Shown here piece by piece: positions 4,344 through 7,592 of a stretch of 7,592 nucleotides of DNA (position 1 is the stretch's first letter; the number at the start of each line of letters is the position of its first letter). The stretch is from NCBI GenBank assembly GCA_020027305.1, contig JAHRAM010000161.1, forward strand, positions 1 through 7,592, in the 5' to 3' direction. A program made the translations under genes and the position numbers. The stretch is from Acidimicrobiia bacterium (lineage in GTDB: Bacteria > Actinomycetota > Acidimicrobiia > Acidimicrobiales > Hopanoidiivorantaceae). The notes beneath the pieces are model-generated. The model saw only the letters and a list, made by a program, of their open reading frames with translations, did not search any database and was not told the origin of the DNA.

Positions 4344-6701
4344 TTGAGACAGCCCGATTCCCCAATCACTGCTGAGTTGTTGGCTGAGGGAAATATCACC
4401 ATTAGTCAAGTTGTAGTTGATAAAAGCACTACAAAAGACAATGTCAAAAGTTCCTTAGGTGATGAATTGGGGGGTGAAGAGTTACTCTATTGGCTAGAGT
4501 CGCGCCCAAATGAAAACGGGCGAAGCGTGATTTGTCGCCGCCTTCCAGACGGGCAGATAGAAGAGCTAAGTTCACCTGCTGCCAACATTTCAACAGGGGT
4601 TCATACCTATGGTGGGGCAGCTTGGTGGGTTGAGTCAGACACATTATATTTTCAAGACGCAAATTACTCACGAAGTCACTCAAGCGGGGAAATCTCAGGG
4701 GCATTATATGTTCAATCAATTGGTGACGAATTAAAAGAAGAAAAGTTAAGGGGGGGCAAGTCAAAAACAGGCAAGTCAAAGGAAGGTGCAAAATTAATCG
4801 CAGAATGTGACGGAGTGCAGTTTGCAGATGGTCGGCCAGCGGGAAAATACTTTATTTGCGTTACCGAAAGAGAGCAAAGAGAGCCTAAAAGAAATATAAG
4901 CGAAAATATGAGCGAAAAGACAAATAAAAAGACAAGCAAAAAGACGGGCGACAAAGAACCAATTGCACAAATAGAGGCGGTTCCACTTGACGGTTCAAAA
5001 AATTTAACTGTGCTTGTGAGTGGAGCTGATTTTTATAGTTCCCCTCGTTTAAGCAAAAGCCTGAATAAAACAAGTCGTTCATCTGACAGCAAGCCTGAAA
5101 ATATATTTGCTGACCAAAAGCTGGCATGGCTTCAGTGGAATCATCCTAATATGTCTTGGGATAAAACTGAGCTGTGGGTCGGAGACTTTTCAGCTGACCT
5201 GTTGAATACAGCCAAGCCAGAGCTTTCAAATATGCGAAAAGTTGCTGAAGGGAGCTGGATCTCTCAGCCTGAATGGCTAGATGAAAATAGGCTGACATTT
5301 ATTAGCGAAGAAGACAATTGGTCAAAATTTTTTATTTGCGACACATCTAAGGGCGAGGCAATTGAACACGATAAAACCGAACACGATGAAATTGAATACA
5401 ATGAAACCGCAATCTCGTTGCTAAAAAGTTTTAATGCTGAGGTGGCTTTGCCTGAATGGTCGTTTGGAGAGTCAAGATACTGCTTTGGTGATTTGTCTAA
5501 TGACAATCATTTAGATGGCAACCCTTTCGACCCCTTAGACAATTCTTTAGACACAAACCCAGATCATTTGGCGTCTCTAGCTTATGCCACTTCTTCAGGT
5601 GGCTCAGAACAGTTAAATGTTTTTGGGGTAGCAGTTGAAGGATATAGTTCGTTTAGCCAAATTAGGAAATATAAAGATGGGGTGATAGCACTTGCTGGGT
5701 CTCCAGAGCGATTACAAGAGATTGTTTATTTTGCTGGGGATGGTTCACATGAAATTCTTTATGCTCCTAACCAGCTTGAAGAATTGACCGCATTAATCGA
5801 ATCGATTGAATCGACCGCATTGACCCAATCGACTCAAGCCAAAAAATTAGATAGCTTTTCTTTTTCGGTTTCAGAAGCGGTGGAGTTTCCATCGGGTGAA
5901 GATGGGGTTAGAAAAACTGCCTATGGGCTTTTCTATCCAGCCATTTATTCGCTGGGAACAAAATCCAAAGATAGTGGATTAAAAAACAAGGCACAAAAAA
6001 ATGAAGCTGACTCAGAAAATAAAGCAAGCGATGAACTCCCCCCGCTAATCGTGATGGCACACGGCGGCCCAACTGGGGCTGCCAGAACATCGCTTTACTT
6101 ACCCCAGCAGTTTTGGACAAGCCGTGGGTTTAACGTTTTAGATGTGAACTATCGGGGCAGCACGGGTTTTGGCAAAAAATATCGCCAAGCGCTAAACGGC
6201 AAGTGGGGCGTAGCAGATGTAAATGATTGCATTGCTGGGGCAAAATATCTTATTGACGCTGGCTTGGTGAATGAAAACCAAATCGCAATACGAGGGAGCA
6301 GCGCTGGCGGAATGACTGTGCTACTAGCGCTAGCTGAGTCAGATGTTTTTTCTTGTGGGGCAATCAAATATGGGGTGGTTGATTTAGTTGCGCTTGAAAA
6401 AATCACTCATAAATTTGAAAGCCACTATATTAAGCAACTGGTGGGAAGTGAAGTTGCCTTGAAGCAACGTTCCCCAATAAATCATCTTGATAAAATCAAT
6501 ACGCCCTTGCTTATAATGTCAGGCACAAATGACCCTGTGGTTCCACTTGAACAAAGCCAGCAACTGGCAAAAGCCCTTAAAGAAAGGAAGGTCAAACACG
6601 AGCTACTATTATTTGAAGGCGAAGGGCATGGGTTTCACCGAGCAGATAGCCTAATCAAAGCCCAAACAGCAGAGCTTGAGTTTTTCCTTAGCTGCTTCTA
6701 A
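4344..6701 (+). CDS. S9 family peptidase (prolyl oligopeptidase-type), with low-complexity insertions
   Basis: A 785-residue serine peptidase of the dipeptidyl aminopeptidase/acylaminoacyl-peptidase group (COG1506-like), with an N-terminal beta-propeller-like domain and a C-terminal alpha/beta hydrolase. Catalytic features are intact: the HGGPTGA segment (573-579), GSSAGG (651-656) with nucleophile S653, GTNDPVVP (727-734) with D730, and GEGHGF (759-764) with H762. THKFESHYIKQLVG (688-701) is also typical. N-terminal landmarks include SPITAELLAEG (6-16), SGADFYSSPRLS (226-237), WNHPNMSWDKTELWVGD (265-281) and EWSFGESRY (371-379). There is no signal peptide, so it is probably cytoplasmic and cleaves short peptides. 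From memory, relatives have roughly 620-660 residues. The excess lies in K/S/T/E/N/D-rich segments at about 131-151, 176-205, 237-255, 335-356, 384-409, 480-500 and 538-564, several of them tandem repeats. TTG is the first start after an in-frame TAG, and the N-terminus is slightly short for the family. Confidence 0.93.
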   Translation: MRQPDSPITAELLAEGNITISQVVVDKSTTKDNVKSSLGDELGGEELLYWLESRPNENGRSVICRRLPDGQIEELSSPAANISTGVHTYGGAAWWVESDTLYFQDANYSRSHSSGEISGALYVQSIGDELKEEKLRGGKSKTGKSKEGAKLIAECDGVQFADGRPAGKYFICVTEREQREPKRNISENMSEKTNKKTSKKTGDKEPIAQIEAVPLDGSKNLTVLVSGADFYSSPRLSKSLNKTSRSSDSKPENIFADQKLAWLQWNHPNMSWDKTELWVGDFSADLLNTAKPELSNMRKVAEGSWISQPEWLDENRLTFISEEDNWSKFFICDTSKGEAIEHDKTEHDEIEYNETAISLLKSFNAEVALPEWSFGESRYCFGDLSNDNHLDGNPFDPLDNSLDTNPDHLASLAYATSSGGSEQLNVFGVAVEGYSSFSQIRKYKDGVIALAGSPERLQEIVYFAGDGSHEILYAPNQLEELTALIESIESTALTQSTQAKKLDSFSFSVSEAVEFPSGEDGVRKTAYGLFYPAIYSLGTKSKDSGLKNKAQKNEADSENKASDELPPLIVMAHGGPTGAARTSLYLPQQFWTSRGFNVLDVNYRGSTGFGKKYRQALNGKWGVADVNDCIAGAKYLIDAGLVNENQIAIRGSSAGGMTVLLALAESDVFSCGAIKYGVVDLVALEKITHKFESHYIKQLVGSEVALKQRSPINHLDKINTPLLIMSGTNDPVVPLEQSQQLAKALKERKVKHELLLFEGEGHGFHRADSLIKAQTAELEFFLSCF
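4755..4784 (+). repeat. 15-bp tandem repeat, two copies, in S9 peptidase
   Basis: Two 15-bp units (4755-4769 and 4770-4784), both beginning GGCAAGTCAAA, encode GKSKT and GKSKE at residues 138-147. They lie in a lysine-rich segment (about 131-151) where relatives appear to have a much shorter loop. The unit length keeps the reading frame. Confidence 0.75.
4893..4952 (+). repeat. 12-bp tandem repeat, five degenerate copies, in S9 peptidase
   Basis: Five consecutive 12-bp units start at 4893, 4905, 4917, 4929 and 4941. They encode NISE, NMSE, KTNK, KTSK and KTGD (residues 184-203). Units 1 and 2 differ at one base, and units 3 and 4 differ at two. The two blocks look like local duplications that drifted. 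The words CAAATAAA (4921-4928) and CAAGCAA (4933-4939) also occur in the A-rich leader at 2951-3069. Confidence 0.75.
5364..5408 (+). repeat. 15-bp tandem repeat, three copies, in S9 peptidase
   Basis: Three units (5364-5378, 5379-5393, 5394-5408) encode the pentapeptides EHDKT, EHDEI and EYNET (residues 341-355). The first two share GAACACGAT exactly; the third is more diverged. The segment is acidic, unlike the basic repeats at residues 138-147 and 192-203, and lies in the N-terminal propeller-like domain. Confidence 0.75.
5511..5570 (+). repeat. Irregular TTAGA(T/C)-initiated repeat in S9 peptidase
   Basis: Three segments beginning with TTAGAT or TTAGAC start at 5511, 5535 and 5547. They encode LDGNPFDP, LDNS and LDTNPDHL (residues 390-409). 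The first and last are 24 bp and the middle is 12 bp. The resemblance is clear at the start of each unit and weak after it, so this is a less certain repeat than the others in the gene. Confidence 0.5.
5786..5839 (+). repeat. 27-bp tandem repeat, two copies, in S9 peptidase
   Basis: The units at 5786-5812 and 5813-5839 both start with GACCGCATT and match at 21 of 27 positions by direct comparison. They encode TALIESIES and TALTQSTQA (residues 482-490 and 491-499). They sit near the end of the propeller-like domain, shortly before the hydrolase domain. The duplication is in frame. Confidence 0.75.
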
Positions 6702-6749
6702 GCCAAGATTGCTTTTAGGGAATTTTCAGATTAGCTTGCGTGACTCAGG
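6702..6749. other. Short convergent spacer
   Basis: The 48 nt between the convergent S9 peptidase and amidohydrolase genes hold no gene. The only local hairpin I see is small: CTTAG (6687-6691) and CTAAG (6698-6702) with a 6-nt loop, spanning the peptidase stop codon. It lacks a U run and is too short to call a terminator with confidence. Confidence 0.4.
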
Positions 6750-7592
6750 TTATGCTGTGCGGCGCTGAATTAAATCTAGCCCGTTGTCTCGCATAATCTT
6801 TTTAATGCTCTCATCTGAGAACCCTTCAAGGTCATCTACGAACGCGAGTGGGTTGGCCAAACCTTCGGCGTGTGGGTAGTCAGAGCCAAATAGCATTTGG
6901 TCATCGCCAATCAAATCAGCTAACTCATTCATATCGTCTTCATAGAAAGGTGCAACCCAGATATGCTTTCTAAAAACCTCAAGTGGATTTTCGTCAAACA
7001 AGTGCTTTTGTTGCTTGTATGCCTTTTCCATTCTTTGGAAGAGCGGTTTTACCCACTGCGCCCCTGTTTCAATAGTTGCCATTCGCACATTAGGAAAACG
7101 TGTAAAGACTTGGTCGCTCATCAGTGAAGCGATGGCATCTGCCACTGGCGACATGTTGAGCATGCTTTGAAGAGCTGTTTGGCGGAATGATTCAAACTCG
7201 CTATTTAGCCCCCAATAGCCAAGCATGAATCCATAGCCAGCATCGCCAGAGTGCATTGCAACGACAATGCCTGCATCATTGACTTTTTGCCAGAAGGCAT
7301 CGTGGTGTGGGTTGCCAGGCGTCAAGTTTCCTAGCTCGGTTAGCACTGGTGCCGGGCGCAAGTTGATTACTCGACAGTCGTGGTCAAGTGCCCATTCCAG
7401 TTCTTCCACTGCCTCATCAATATCTGACAATGTGATGTATGGAGAAGCATAAATCTTGTCTTTATAAGCAAAGCCCCATTCTTCTTCTATCCAGCGGTTA
7501 AACCCTTTGAAGGCAGCACGCATGGCGGGGAGGTCGTGGGCGAGTGCGCTTTCCATTCCTACACCTAAGGTGGGGAAGAAATATGCTGCTTC
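6750..7592 (-). CDS. Amidohydrolase family 2 (Amidohydro_2, TIM-barrel) protein, N-terminus beyond window
   Basis: The frame has an ATG at 7554-7556 but continues open for 12 more codons to the right edge (reading EAAYFFPTLGVG), and these residues fit the family. The true start therefore lies outside and about 280 residues are visible. Numbering from that internal ATG, visible features are FNRWIEEEWGFAYKDKIYASP (19-39), VINLRPAPV (63-71), VVAMHSGDAGYG with a probable metal-ligand H102, MATIETGAQWV (159-169), IWVAPFYEDD (199-208) and MLFGSDYPHAEG with D226 and H229. This is the architecture of PF04909 hydrolases/decarboxylases related to aminocarboxymuconate-semialdehyde decarboxylase, which act on carboxylated or ring-derived compounds. 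The substrate is unknown, and the N-terminal metal motif is not in the window. It is a different amidohydrolase family from the one at the left edge. It converges on the S9 peptidase with a 48-bp spacer. Confidence 0.92.
   Translation of the reverse strand, partial: EAAYFFPTLGVGMESALAHDLPAMRAAFKGFNRWIEEEWGFAYKDKIYASPYITLSDIDEAVEELEWALDHDCRVINLRPAPVLTELGNLTPGNPHHDAFWQKVNDAGIVVAMHSGDAGYGFMLGYWGLNSEFESFRQTALQSMLNMSPVADAIASLMSDQVFTRFPNVRMATIETGAQWVKPLFQRMEKAYKQQKHLFDENPLEVFRKHIWVAPFYEDDMNELADLIGDDQMLFGSDYPHAEGLANPLAFVDDLEGFSDESIKKIMRDNGLDLIQRRTA

Noticed and set aside
4444..5127. Minus-strand open frames within the S9 peptidase (80-115 codons)
   Set aside because: They are antisense to the peptidase. 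Their leucine/phenylalanine/serine-rich translations are the expected complement of lysine- and glutamate-rich codons, not membrane proteins.
6687..6702. Terminator hairpin at the S9 peptidase stop
   Set aside because: The stem is only 5 bp with no U run, so it is easily expected by chance.
7554..7556. ATG as the true start of the right-edge amidohydrolase
   Set aside because: The frame remains open to the edge and the 12 upstream residues fit the family, so this methionine is internal.

Overview
The window looks like ordinary chromosomal DNA from a bacterium of low to moderate GC (mid-40s percent by eye from sampled lines). The best taxonomic clue is the phosphoserine aminotransferase, which reads along its whole length like the mycobacterial/actinobacterial type of SerC. 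The LLM-class F420-type oxidoreductase and the S9 peptidase also read like actinobacterial family members. An AT-richer actinobacterial lineage, for example marine Acidimicrobiia/Actinomarinales-like plankton, would fit. That assignment is inference.

Layout. From the left edge to 770 (+) is the C-terminal part of a YtcJ-like (family 3) amidohydrolase. After a 16-nt gap comes a luciferase-like oxidoreductase (787-1650, +), probably in the same operon. Its 3' end overlaps by 11 bp the 3' end of serC (1640-2761, -), and both stop codons lie inside one inverted repeat. serC is divergent from a class I aspartate-type aminotransferase (3070-4275, +) across a 308-bp spacer. The right-hand 119 nt of that spacer is an A-rich, T-poor tract full of AGCAA/CAAGCAA words. 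Downstream is an S9 (prolyl oligopeptidase family) peptidase starting at TTG (4344-6701, +). It is far longer than usual because at least six low-complexity, partly repetitive segments sit in its N-terminal domain and interdomain region. It converges on an Amidohydro_2-type metal-dependent hydrolase (6750 to the right edge, -), whose reading frame stays open to the edge.

Function. serC and the neighbouring aminotransferase are both PLP enzymes that use the glutamate/2-oxoglutarate pair, so the centre of the window serves amino acid biosynthesis. The two amidohydrolases, the oxidoreductase and the peptidase suggest breakdown of organic compounds and peptides, with unknown specific substrates. 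I see no mobile element, CRISPR array, phage gene, tRNA, rRNA or defence system.

The most unusual signal is the repeat-derived expansion of the S9 peptidase: in-frame tandem units of 12, 15 and 27 bp. It shares short words with the A-rich leader upstream of the aminotransferase, which suggests one repeat-generating or slippage process acting on both coding and non-coding DNA.
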